19,825 nucleotides of DNA, taken from NCBI GenBank assembly GCA_046160725.1, contig JBJXHB010000345.1, forward strand, positions 1 to 19,825. The letters are read 5' to 3'. This document shows positions 1-7,284 of this stretch, piece after piece (positions within the stretch are counted from its first letter, which is position 1; each line of letters starts with the position of its first letter). The notes under the pieces were generated by a model, which saw only the letters and a program-made list of their open reading frames with translations, ran no database searches and had not been told where the DNA came from. This DNA comes from JBJXHB01 sp046160725. GTDB lineage: Bacteria; Pseudomonadota; Gammaproteobacteria; Burkholderiales; Burkholderiaceae_C. Position numbers and translations under genes: made by a program.

Positions 1-15
1 GCGCGCGGGGCCGCA

Positions 16-37
16 CGCGCGTCCGGCCCGGCGCGCG
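16..37 (-). terminator. possible GC hairpin after the small hypothetical gene
   Basis: Two CGCGCG arms (16-21 and 32-37) enclose a 10-base spacer about 12 bases past the stop of the minus-strand gene at 49-321. There is no T-run, so this is at best a weak or Rho-assisted terminator, and such hairpins are easily formed by chance at this GC content. Confidence 0.2.
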
Positions 38-48
38 GTGCAACGGGC

Positions 49-321
49 TCAGGTCTCCAGCAGCCATGACAGCGGCACCTGCCGCTGCACCCGCTCCATC
101 GCGCATTCGCGGATCAGCAGGCCGCTCTTCAGCGCCCAGCTGGAGTCGTGCCAGCCGCTGGCGGCGCTGACGGGCTCCTCGGCCGACGTCTCGTCGGTCA
201 GCACCGGCAGGTCATGGTCGGTGTCTGCAGGTCGGTCGCGCCGGCCCAGAGGATGGGTTGGCGCCTTCATCACCGCCAGCGCGCGAGCCAGGGGTTGCAG
301 CAGGGCGATCAGTGTGGACAT
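49..321 (-). CDS. small conserved hypothetical protein
   Basis: A 90-residue protein of unknown function. The start at 321 was chosen over the upstream ATG at 411 because GAGAGG lies 7 bases before it, a good ribosome binding site. The N-terminus is mildly hydrophobic (MSTLIALLQPLARALAV) but too weak to call a signal peptide. The middle is acidic and polar, and the C-terminal half holds GWHDSSWALKSGLLIRE. That segment resembles a Trp/Asp-Ser-Ser/Leu-rich pattern I associate with short betaproteobacterial hypothetical proteins of about 80-100 residues; this is from memory and not checked. It has no cysteines in CxxC pairs and no recognisable catalytic motif. It is divergent from the SRAP gene at 549, and no function can be assigned from that neighbour. 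Confidence 0.7.
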   Translation of the reverse strand: MSTLIALLQPLARALAVMKAPTHPLGRRDRPADTDHDLPVLTDETSAEEPVSAASGWHDSSWALKSGLLIRECAMERVQRQVPLSWLLET

Positions 322-472
322 GGCCGGGCCTCTCGTTGCCGTGGAGCGCTGCACAGGACAGTGGCGGCGCCATGGGTTGGCATGCTCGGCCGATGCTGGC
401 GTGGCCGCCATCGCCCTGCAGGCGGCTCCAGGGGCGCCCCGGCAGCGGCGCCGCCGGCCGGGGGATGGCCGG

Positions 473-505
473 GGGGGGTGCCCCCGCCTCCCCCGGGCGG
501 GGGAG
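473..505. other. G/C-run hairpins in the divergent intergenic region 322-548
   Basis: The 227-base gap between the divergent genes holds an eight-G run (471-478) followed by five Cs (481-485), and a perfect 7-bp inverted repeat CTCCCCC/GGGGGAG (488-494 and 499-505) with a 4-base loop. No clear promoter and no LexA-type box was seen in the gap. It may affect transcription of both genes or simply reflect composition. Confidence 0.4.
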
Positions 506-548
506 TGGCGCCCCGCCTCATGCCACGCGGCGTGCCACCATACGTCCC

Positions 549-1301
549 ATGTGCGGGCGCTATGTCGTGGCCTATGACCCCCAGACGCTGGTCAGCGGCT
601 TCAGCGTCGTGCGTGTGCCGGCGTTTCCGCGGCGCTTCAATATCGCGCCGCAGTCGCCGGTGCCGGTGGTCTACGAGACGCGCGAGGGCGAGCGCATTGC
701 CGAGCTGATGCAGTGGGGCCTGGTGCCGCACTGGGCCCGCGACAACAGCATCGGCGCCAAGCTGAACAACGCGCGCGCCGAGGGCGTGGCCGAGAAGCCG
801 TCGTTTCGCCAGGCGGTGCGCAAGCGGCGCTGCCTGCTGCCGGCCAGTGGCTTCTACGAATGGAAAACGCTGTCAGCGCCCGTCCCCGCTGGCGGCCGCG
901 CGGCCAAGCCGGTGAAGCAGCCCTACTTCATCAGCCCATCACCGGCCTCGGGCGAGGCCCTGTTCGCCATGGCCGGGCTGTTCGAGGCCTGGCGCCCGCG
1001 CGATTCGGCAGCCGACGCACCGTGGCTGCTGACCTGCTGCGTGATCACGACAGCCCCGAATGCGCTGATGGCCGACATCCACGACCGCATGCCGGTGATG
1101 GTGCCGCGCGATCAATGGGCGGCCTGGCTGGACCGCACACAGCAGGATCCGGATGTCTTTGCGCCGCTGATGACCGGCGTGCCGGCGTCGGCCATGCAGG
1201 CCTGGCCGGTGCGGCGCGAGGTCGGCCGCAGCAGCAGCGAGGGCCCGCAGCTGATCGAGCCGTTGGCCGACCTCGGGGACCGGCCCGAGGCCGACGGCTG
1301 A
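549..1301 (+). CDS. yedK: SOS response-associated peptidase (SRAP/YedK/HMCES family)
   Basis: A 250-residue SRAP protein. The family covalently caps abasic sites in single-stranded DNA through Cys2, exposed when Met1 is removed, and so protects stalled forks. The ATG at 549 is chosen because it gives the required MCGRY start; the open frame runs further upstream but an extension would bury the catalytic Cys. Visible family motifs are Cys2, LNNARAE (Asn near 74), PASGFYEW with Glu104, and IHDRMPV with His178, matching the Asn/Glu/His active-site set of YedK. Length is slightly above E. coli YedK, mostly because of a Gly/Ala/Pro-rich insert near residues 109-124 and a polar C-terminal tail. It ends 4 bases before the convergent receptor gene. 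No LexA box was found upstream, so SOS control is not supported by this sequence. Confidence 0.95.
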   Translation: MCGRYVVAYDPQTLVSGFSVVRVPAFPRRFNIAPQSPVPVVYETREGERIAELMQWGLVPHWARDNSIGAKLNNARAEGVAEKPSFRQAVRKRRCLLPASGFYEWKTLSAPVPAGGRAAKPVKQPYFISPSPASGEALFAMAGLFEAWRPRDSAADAPWLLTCCVITTAPNALMADIHDRMPVMVPRDQWAAWLDRTQQDPDVFAPLMTGVPASAMQAWPVRREVGRSSSEGPQLIEPLADLGDRPEADG

Positions 1302-1305
1302 ACCT

Positions 1306-3420
1306 TTAGAACACCCAGCGCACGCTGCCCACCAGCGCCCGCCCGCCGCGCGGCGACAGGCCGCGGATGGTCTGCACCGCCGTCGGGTTGAAGACCAGCG
1401 CGTCGGTCGCGTTGTCCAGCTTCAGCGTGAAGTTCAGGCCGCCACCACCGGGCTGCGGCAGGGCCAGGCTCCACCACAGGTCCAGCCAGCGCGCGCGCGG
1501 CGTGGTGGTGTCGGTGGCCGGCACCCGGCCCTGCGCCGCCTGGTGCGACAGGCGCAGCCCCACCCGCTGGCTGCCGCGCTGCGCGGCCAGGGCCAGTGCC
1601 GCACGCAGCGGCGCGATGCGGGGCAGCGGCTCGCCGGTGTCCAGGTTGCGGGCCCGGGTGTGGTCCACCAGCAGCGAAGGCTCCAAGGTCCAGCCGGCCA
1701 TCGGCACGCGGGTGCGCGCCTCCAGCTCGAAGCCGGCAAAGCGCGCCCGCACGGCCCGGAAGGCGTGGATCGGGAACGGGCCCTCGACGTGCGACTCGTC
1801 CAGCGCGCGAGCGCGGCCGGGCCGCTGGCGCAGCCCGGACGACTCGTCGTGGTCGTCGTCGCCGAACACCTCGCCGGTGTCCTCCAGTGCGATGAAGCGC
1901 GAGAACCGCGTGGCATAGACCTGCGCCTTGACCTCGGTGGCGCCAGCGGCCCAGCGCAGGCCGGCCTCGGCATGGCGGCTGCTCTCCAGGCCCAGCGCCG
2001 CATCGCCGCGCTCGAACGTGCCGGTGGCCACATGCACGCCGTTGGCAAACAGCTCGTAGTACGCCGGTGCGCGCTGGGTACGGCCCAGGCTGGCCTGCGC
2101 GGTCCAGCCCGGCGCCAGCGTGGCCGCCAGGCCCAGCGTGGCCGACAGCGGGTTGAAGCGGCGCTGCTGCGCCGCGCCGAAGCGCGGCTCGTCCGCATCG
2201 ACCGCGTCGCCGGCCGAGGCCACGCGCACCTGATCGGCCCGCGCACCGGCGCTCAGACGCCAACGGCCGAAGTCCCACTCCTGCAGCGAGAACAGCGCCT
2301 GCGAGCGCGTCGTGGTGGCCGGCACGAAAGCCTCCTCGCCCAGGGCCGAGAAGCGCATCTGCTCGGCCTGCACACCGACCATGCCGCCCCAGGCACCGCG
2401 GCGGCGCTGGCGCAGCTCCAGCCGCTGCTCCTGGCCGCGGCTGGCAAACGTGGTGCCGACCTCGCCGCTGCCCTCGACCTCCAGGTGCACATAGCGGGTG
2501 TGGCCGGCCTTGAGGTCCAGATGCTCGAAGGGCCCGGCCGCCACGGCCCAATCACCCGCCAGCGCCAGGCGGCGCCGCTGCAGGCGGATGCGCACATCCG
2601 GCTCGACCGTGACGCCGTAGTCGTGGGACAGGCTGTCCAGCGAGGCACCGAGCTGGCCGCCGGCCAGCGCGACCGACGCCCCGACCGCTCCACCATGGGC
2701 ACGCGCGCCGGCATTGCGCACTCTGTCGGCCGTGGCCAGCGGCTGGCCGTCTTCCAGCGGCGTGAAGCGCGGCGCGCGGGTATCGCCGTGGTCACGCGAG
2801 AAGGCATCCACATGCCAGGCCAGTCGGGCATCACCACCGTCCAGCACCGCCGCCGTGGCGCGCTCGCTGGCCGCGCCGCCCAGGCGCGCTTCGGCCCGGC
2901 CGGCCCAACCCCGGCCCAGGCGCGGGATGCGGTTGTCCAGCGTGTTGACCACGCCACCGGTGGCATTGCCGCCGTAGAGCAACGCGGCCGGGCCGCGCAG
3001 CACCTCGATGCGCTCCACCACCAGCGGGTCGACGGCCACCGCATGGTCAAAGCTCAGGTTGCTGGCGTCGATGGTGGCGGCGCCGTTGTCCATCAGACGC
3101 ACACGGTCGCCGTCCAGGCCGCGGATCACCGGCCGGCTGGCATTGGGCCCAAAGGCCGAGGCCGACACGCCGGGCAGGCCGTCCAGCGTCTGGCCCAGCG
3201 TGCCGGCCCGGCGCAAGGCCAGGCCTTCGCCGCTCAGCACGCTGACGGGTTGCGTCGGGTCGCTGCGCTGCAGCGGATTGCCGGTGACCACCACTTGTTC
3301 GGTGGCGCCGGTGGGCGGGGGAGGGGTCTGGCCGTGGGCCGGCGCCAAGGCGGTCAGCAGGGCCGGAAGGGTGGCAGCGGCACGGCTGAGCGTGCGCAGC
3401 GGCGGAAGGGATGGGTTCAT
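1306..3420 (-). CDS. TonB-dependent outer membrane receptor, ZnuD-like (probable zinc/metal)
   Basis: A 704-residue outer membrane transporter that would import a ligand with TonB-ExbBD energy. The start at 3420 gives a signal peptide (about residues 1-30, ending APAHG). The plug domain follows, with a TonB-box-like EQVVVTG (41-47), the segment RPVIRGLDGDRVRLMDNG (about 96-113) and VLRGPAALLYGGNATGGVVN (140-159). The C-terminal barrel ends in Phe (VGSVRWVF), the usual BAM-recognised end. An acidic and His-bearing stretch GDDDHDE (520-526), followed by further His residues at 544 and 552, resembles the metal-binding extracellular loop of ZnuD-type receptors, although it is less His-rich. The upstream small His-containing gene at 3713-4069, on the same strand, supports a metal role. 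Zinc is the best guess; another metal or complex is possible. No Zur box was recognised. Confidence 0.88.
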   Translation of the reverse strand: MNPSLPPLRTLSRAAATLPALLTALAPAHGQTPPPPTGATEQVVVTGNPLQRSDPTQPVSVLSGEGLALRRAGTLGQTLDGLPGVSASAFGPNASRPVIRGLDGDRVRLMDNGAATIDASNLSFDHAVAVDPLVVERIEVLRGPAALLYGGNATGGVVNTLDNRIPRLGRGWAGRAEARLGGAASERATAAVLDGGDARLAWHVDAFSRDHGDTRAPRFTPLEDGQPLATADRVRNAGARAHGGAVGASVALAGGQLGASLDSLSHDYGVTVEPDVRIRLQRRRLALAGDWAVAAGPFEHLDLKAGHTRYVHLEVEGSGEVGTTFASRGQEQRLELRQRRRGAWGGMVGVQAEQMRFSALGEEAFVPATTTRSQALFSLQEWDFGRWRLSAGARADQVRVASAGDAVDADEPRFGAAQQRRFNPLSATLGLAATLAPGWTAQASLGRTQRAPAYYELFANGVHVATGTFERGDAALGLESSRHAEAGLRWAAGATEVKAQVYATRFSRFIALEDTGEVFGDDDHDESSGLRQRPGRARALDESHVEGPFPIHAFRAVRARFAGFELEARTRVPMAGWTLEPSLLVDHTRARNLDTGEPLPRIAPLRAALALAAQRGSQRVGLRLSHQAAQGRVPATDTTTPRARWLDLWWSLALPQPGGGGLNFTLKLDNATDALVFNPTAVQTIRGLSPRGGRALVGSVRWVF

Positions 3421-3605
3421 GATGAGATCCAGAAAAGCCGGGCCACGGCGTCCAGGAAGACGCAACGAGGCCATGGCGATGAGCAAGGCGTGCGGCTGAC
3501 CACTGCCGCCGCATTGACGCGGCAAAACCGCGTCGGCCGAGGCCAACAGGTCAGTGCACAGCGGCGGCAGAGCCACGCCCGGTGCGGCGCAGCGAGACAC
3601 ACTGC

Positions 3606-3703
3606 GCCGCATCGAGCGGCGTGACAGGCCGAGCCGCGCCGGGCGGCATGGATTTACCGAGCCGCGCCGGGCGGCGTGGACTTACCGAGCCGCGCCGGGC
3701 GGC
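3606..3703. repeat. four phased small inverted repeats (GCCGC-N5-GCGGC)
   Basis: Four copies of a 15-base inverted repeat with arms GCCGC and GCGGC and a 5-base loop start at 3606, 3633, 3661 and 3689, a period of 27-28 bases. The last three lie in a near-perfect 28-base tandem repeat beginning CCGAGCCGCGCCGGGCGGC (3629, 3657, 3685; the third copy partial). The first copy keeps both arms but has loop ATCGA in place of GCCGG. A poorer, bulged relative may lie at 3570-3588. The array sits between the stop of the small His-containing gene (3713) and the receptor start (3420), where it would be transcribed as a leader if the two genes form one operon. The rest of this 292-base gap shows no clear gene or promoter. 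Confidence 0.8.
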
Positions 3704-3712
3704 GCGGTGGGA

Positions 3713-4069
3713 TCAGGCGCTCGGGGGCGCCCGGGCCTGGTGGGTCTGTCTCTGGGTCTGCGGCCGCGGCGGCAGGCTGGCCGGCAGCGGTGCGGCATGG
3801 ACCGCCGGGCCCACGGTCCAGACAGTGGCCACGGGCGCGGTGGCACCAGCGCCGACCAGGCCGTCGATCAGGCGGCACTGCGCGCCGTCGGCCTCATGGT
3901 CGTGGAACAGCGCGGCGGTGTCGCCGTCGACAGGTCCCGACCCGTGCAGCACGCCATGCGCCAGCGCGAGCGACTGCGCCGCCAGCAGCAACAGCGCCAG
4001 CAGCGCGGCCCGCCAGGGGCGGCGCCACGCGTGCAGGCTCGCGAATGCAGATGGGCTAGCGCTGAACAT
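3713..4069 (-). CDS. small His-containing membrane or periplasmic protein linked to the metal receptor
   Basis: A 118-residue protein. The start at 4069 gives a basic N-terminus and one hydrophobic segment (about residues 21-37, LLALLLLAAQSLALA) that is either a signal peptide or a membrane anchor. Right after it come His residues in HGVLHG and LFHDHEADGAQCRL, a His/Asp/Cys cluster able to bind a metal. The C-terminal third is Ala/Pro-rich and ends in ARAPPSA. From memory, short proteins of this plan (hydrophobic start, His cluster, CRLxD, ARAPP-like end; DUF2946-like) are found next to ZnuD-like receptors in Burkholderiales, and the gene here precedes such a receptor on the same strand. A periplasmic metal-handling role is inferred. 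The 292-base gap to the receptor with the hairpin array means co-transcription is not certain. Confidence 0.75.
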   Translation of the reverse strand: MFSASPSAFASLHAWRRPWRAALLALLLLAAQSLALAHGVLHGSGPVDGDTAALFHDHEADGAQCRLIDGLVGAGATAPVATVWTVGPAVHAAPLPASLPPRPQTQRQTHQARAPPSA

Positions 4070-4077
4070 GTCGGCCC

Positions 4078-4083
4078 ATCGTA
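4078..4083 (-). promoter_or_regulatory. possible -10 element, leaderless start
   Basis: TACGAT on the minus strand ends 8 bases before the ATG at 4069, and no Shine-Dalgarno sequence is visible. This spacing would place the transcript start at or near the start codon. It is a 4/6 match to TATAAT with no clear -35 element. Confidence 0.35.
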
Positions 4084-4199
4084 GCGGACCCGTCAAGCGC
4101 CTCGCTCTGAAGGGCGGGAAGACGGGCTTGCGCCGCATCAAGGGCGGACGGCTCGCAGCGGCGCACAGTGGGCATCCATTCCACCGACCCTGCGCCGCC

Positions 4200-6332
4200 A
4201 TGACCACGCCGCTCTTCATTGACCGCATCGACGCCGCCGTCGACCACCTGCTCGACCGCATACCGGGCGACATCGTGCTGGGCATTCCGCTGGGCATCGG
4301 CAAGCCCAATCCGCTGGTCAATGCGCTGTACCGGCGCATCAAGGCCAACCCGGCGCGACGCCTGCGCATCGTCACCGCGCTGTCGCTGGAGCGGCCGGTG
4401 GGCAAGTCCGAGCTCGAGGCCCATTTCCTGGAGCCACTGGTGAAGCGGCTGTTCCAGGACTACCCGGACCTGGAATACGTCAAGGACTTGCGGGCCCATG
4501 CCCTGCCGCCGAACATCGAGGTCCGCGAGTTCTTCATGAAGACGGGGGACTACCTCGACAACCCGGCGGCGCAGCAGGGCTACATCTCCACCAACTACAC
4601 CTTCGTCGCACGCGACATGGCGCTGCAGGGCATGAACGTGATCGCCCAGGCCGTGGCAGCCCGCGAAGACGTCGACGGCCTGCGCCTGAGCCTGTCCAGC
4701 AACCCGGACGTGACCGCCGAGGTGCTGGAGCGCTATGCCCAGGCCGGCCTGCCGCTGCTGAAGGTGGCGGTGGTCAACCGCCAGATGCCGTTCATGCCGA
4801 ACGGCGCCGAGGTGCCAGCCTCGACCTTCGACCTGATCGTCACCGATCCGGCGGGCAGCCACACCTTGTTCGGCCCGCCCAACAACAAGGTCACGGCCGC
4901 CGACTACGCCATCGGCCTGCATGCGGCCAGCCTGGTGGCCGACGGCGGCACGCTGCAGATCGGCATCGGCTCGCTGGGCGACGCGATCGCCCAGGCGCTG
5001 ATCGTGCGCGACCGCCACGGCGACGAGTTCCGCGCCATCCTGCGGGCGCTGTGCCCGGATGGTCTGGCCGGCCGCGAGACCGGGCGCTTCGAGCGCGGGC
5101 TGTACGGCTGCTCGGAGATGTTCGTCAACGGCTTCCTGCGGCTGATCGAGGCCGGTGTCATCCGCCGCGAGGTGTTCGCCGACACGGTGCTGCAGCAGCT
5201 GATCAACAGTGGCCGCATCGCCGACGAGACCGTCACGCCGGACACGCTGCGGGCCCTGCTGGAGGCGGGGCGCGTCGGCTCGCCGCTGTCGGCGCCGGAC
5301 CTGGCCTTCCTGCAGCGCTACGGCATCGTGCAGGCCGGCGTGGCCCTGCGCGGCGCGCGCCTGGAGTGCGACGGCCTCAGCGCCGGCGCCGACCTGCGCG
5401 ACCCGGCCGCCTTTGCCACCGTCTGCCGGCACTGGCTGGGGGCGCGGCTGGCCACCGGGGTGTTCATGACCGGCGGCTTCTTCCTCGGGCCGCAGGACTT
5501 CTACCAGCGGCTGCGCTCGATGGCGCCGGCCGACCTGGCGCGCATCGACATGACGCGCATCGACTTCATCAACCAGCTCGACAGCGCGCAGCCGGGCCAG
5601 TCCGAGCTGAAACGGGCCCAGCGCGGGAAGGCGCGCTTCATCAACACCACGATGATGATGACAGCGCTGGGCGCGGCCATCAGCGATGCGCTGGACACCG
5701 GCCAGGTGGTCAGCGGCGTGGGCGGGCAGTACAACTTCGTGGCCATGGCGCACGCCTTGCCGGATGCCCGGCTGCTGATGATGCTGCGCGCCACCCATGA
5801 CAACGCCGACGGCCTGCGCTCCAGCATCGTCTGGAGCTACGGTCACGTCACCATTCCACGCCACCTGCGCGACATCGTCGTCACCGAATACGGCGTGGCC
5901 GACCTGCGCGGGGCCAGCGACCGCGAGGTGGTGGAGCGGCTGATCGCCGTGGCCGACTCGCGCTTCCAGGACGACCTGGTGCACGCGGCGGTGCGCCACG
6001 GCAAGCTGCCGCATGGTTACCGGGTGCCCGACCGCTACCGCGAGAACCTGCCGCAGGCGCTGGAAGCGCGGCTGCAGCCGTGGGCCCAGGCCGGGCTGCT
6101 GCCGGACTTCCCCTTCGGCACCGAGTTGACCGACGACGAGCTGCATATCGTGCGGGCCCTGAAGAAGCTCAAGCACGCGACCCATCATCCGGTGGAGCTG
6201 GTGACGATGGCGCTGCGCATCCTGTGGGAAGGCCGCGAGGCGCCGCCGGCCTACCTGGAGCGGCTCGGCCTGGCCGATGCGCACAGCTTCAAGGACCTGT
6301 TCGTGCGCCGGCTGTTCGCTGGCAACCTGTAG
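4200..6332 (+). CDS. acetyl-CoA hydrolase/transferase family protein
   Basis: A 710-residue member of the acetyl-CoA hydrolase/CoA-transferase family, which moves CoA between acyl-CoAs and carboxylates or hydrolyses acyl-CoA through a Glu-CoA thioester. The start at 4200 begins MTTPLFIDRIDAAVDHLL; the frame is open upstream, but that part is compositionally unlike coding sequence. The N-terminal transferase domain covers roughly residues 1-320, with IPLGIGKPNPL near 28-38 and a candidate catalytic Glu306 in GCSEMFVNGF. The C-terminal family domain includes GVGGQYNFVAMAHAL and IVVTEYGVADLRG (near 557-569). About 130 further residues follow, so it is much longer than the usual ~500-residue enzymes. 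The substrate cannot be read from sequence. It is divergent from the small metal-linked gene, and the YchJ-family gene follows 61 bases downstream. Confidence 0.92.
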   Translation: MTTPLFIDRIDAAVDHLLDRIPGDIVLGIPLGIGKPNPLVNALYRRIKANPARRLRIVTALSLERPVGKSELEAHFLEPLVKRLFQDYPDLEYVKDLRAHALPPNIEVREFFMKTGDYLDNPAAQQGYISTNYTFVARDMALQGMNVIAQAVAAREDVDGLRLSLSSNPDVTAEVLERYAQAGLPLLKVAVVNRQMPFMPNGAEVPASTFDLIVTDPAGSHTLFGPPNNKVTAADYAIGLHAASLVADGGTLQIGIGSLGDAIAQALIVRDRHGDEFRAILRALCPDGLAGRETGRFERGLYGCSEMFVNGFLRLIEAGVIRREVFADTVLQQLINSGRIADETVTPDTLRALLEAGRVGSPLSAPDLAFLQRYGIVQAGVALRGARLECDGLSAGADLRDPAAFATVCRHWLGARLATGVFMTGGFFLGPQDFYQRLRSMAPADLARIDMTRIDFINQLDSAQPGQSELKRAQRGKARFINTTMMMTALGAAISDALDTGQVVSGVGGQYNFVAMAHALPDARLLMMLRATHDNADGLRSSIVWSYGHVTIPRHLRDIVVTEYGVADLRGASDREVVERLIAVADSRFQDDLVHAAVRHGKLPHGYRVPDRYRENLPQALEARLQPWAQAGLLPDFPFGTELTDDELHIVRALKKLKHATHHPVELVTMALRILWEGREAPPAYLERLGLADAHSFKDLFVRRLFAGNL

Positions 6333-6381
6333 CGGCGGGCGCTGGGCAGCTGGTCGGCCGGGCGCGCCCGCGTCGCGTCGC

Positions 6382-6387
6382 GACAAT
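6382..6387 (+). promoter_or_regulatory. possible -10 element, leaderless start
   Basis: GACAAT ends 6 bases before the ATG at 6394 and there is no Shine-Dalgarno sequence, which fits transcription starting at the start codon. It is a 4/6 match to TATAAT with no good -35 element. Confidence 0.35.
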
Positions 6388-6393
6388 CCGGCC

Positions 6394-6810
6394 ATGCCGG
6401 CCGACCCCTGCCCCTGTGACCCGGATGCGCGCCGCCCCTATGCCGGCTGCTGCGGGCCGCTGCACGCCGGCGCGACCGCCACCGATGCGGCGGCGCTGAT
6501 GCGTTCGCGCTACAGCGCCTACGTGCGCGGGCTGGGCCGCTACCTGCTGGACACCTGGGCCGTCGAGACAAGGCCCGCCGCCATCGAGCCAGACCCGCCC
6601 GGCCTGCGCTGGCTGGGGCTGCAGGTGCGCTTGCATCGCGTGATCGATGGCGACCATGCCGAGGTCGAGTTCGTCGCCCGCAGCAAGCTGGGCGGCCGTG
6701 CCCACCGGCTGCACGAGACCAGCCGCTTCGAGCGCCGCAGCGGCCGCTGGGTCTATGTGGACGGCACGCAGCACACGCCGCCGGCCGTGGCACCGGCGCC
6801 CCGCTCTTGA
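6394..6810 (+). CDS. YchJ/UPF0225 family SEC-C motif protein
   Basis: A 138-residue protein of the YchJ family. The N-terminus carries the SEC-C zinc-binding pattern CPCDPDARRPYAGCCGPLH (residues 5-23), with Cys-x-Cys and Cys-Cys ligands. The rest matches the NTF2-like fold of the family: LMRSRYSAYVRG (about 35-46), LGLQVRLHRV, AEVEFVARSK, and a C-terminal ETSRFERRSGRWVYVDG. E. coli YchJ has a second SEC-C motif at its C-terminus; this protein lacks it and ends in a short Pro/Ala tail, as I recall many betaproteobacterial members do. The start at 6394 gives the SEC-C motif at its normal place next to the N-terminus. The biochemical role of the family is not settled. Genes lie in the same direction on both sides, with gaps of 61 and 70 bases. 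Confidence 0.92.
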   Translation: MPADPCPCDPDARRPYAGCCGPLHAGATATDAAALMRSRYSAYVRGLGRYLLDTWAVETRPAAIEPDPPGLRWLGLQVRLHRVIDGDHAEVEFVARSKLGGRAHRLHETSRFERRSGRWVYVDGTQHTPPAVAPAPRS

Positions 6811-6880
6811 GCCGGATCAGGGGCCCTGCGGACCGGCTGTTCGGCTGATCGGCCGGCGCGCCGGCGACTACGCTGGCGCC

Positions 6881-7258
6881 ATGTCATCCCGTGCTCCCTT
6901 GCCGCATCCGGCCACGCCCGCCGTCCTGCCGGCGGCCGACACGCCGTTCGTCCGACGCTGGCCGCAGGCCGCGGTGCCGCACTGGCGCGACCCGCAGCTG
7001 CCGACGCTGGCGCAGATGCTGCGCCGCTACGGCCGCGAGGGCAGCGTGCTGTCGGCCCTGCCGCACCAGCCTGAGCTGCAGCAAATCGACCCGATGCCCA
7101 CAGCGCCGGCCGCGCACGCCGCCGAGTCGTCCTGGGACGACCGCGACACGGTCCCGCAGCCCCTGCCGGAGCCTTTCACCGAGCCCCTGGAAGGCCTGCA
7201 GACGCGCGAGATCAACGACGACACGGTGTTCAGCACGCTGTTCGGCGAGCTGCGCTGA
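6881..7258 (+). CDS. proline-rich hypothetical protein
   Basis: A 125-residue protein that I do not recognise. It starts at an ATG with no Shine-Dalgarno; TACGCT ends 6 bases upstream and could be a leaderless -10 element. The first 30 residues are Pro/Ala-rich. Residues about 35-60 (HWRDPQLPTLAQMLRRYGREG) look helical and could be a short binding segment. The middle is disordered and Pro-rich, and the C-terminus has an acidic stretch ending INDDTVFSTLFGELR. There is no signal peptide, membrane segment or metal motif. Coding is supported by GC-skewed third positions and by filling the gap between the YchJ gene and the convergent kinase gene. Its low complexity makes a false ORF possible, but the conserved-looking ends argue for a real gene. 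Confidence 0.65.
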   Translation: MSSRAPLPHPATPAVLPAADTPFVRRWPQAAVPHWRDPQLPTLAQMLRRYGREGSVLSALPHQPELQQIDPMPTAPAAHAAESSWDDRDTVPQPLPEPFTEPLEGLQTREINDDTVFSTLFGELR

Positions 7259-7284
7259 GGCGCCTGGCGGCGTACCAGCGCCGC

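Noticed and set aside
350..365. CTG...CAG spacing upstream of the SRAP gene, considered as a LexA box
   Set aside because: The pattern is CTG-N7-CAG, without the CTGT-N8-ACAG arms that LexA needs.
3421..3612. Longer start for the TonB-dependent receptor at 3612 or 3474
   Set aside because: Only the start at 3420 places a signal peptide at the N-terminus; the extension has no such feature.
3629..3703. 28-base direct repeats that could suggest a CRISPR array
   Set aside because: The repeat units are directly adjacent with no spacers, and there are no cas genes in the window.
3421..4199. Search for a Zur box before the metal receptor or the small His-containing gene
   Set aside because: No AT-rich palindrome of the Zur type was found in either gap, so zinc repression is not claimed.
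4056..6395. Long minus-strand reading frame of 779 codons opposite the acetyl-CoA hydrolase gene
   Set aside because: High GC opens long antisense frames; its translation is low-complexity His/Gln/Arg-rich and the opposite strand encodes a clear enzyme. The same applies to long frames at 1543-3624, 7360-8781, 8703-10493 and 15549-17822.
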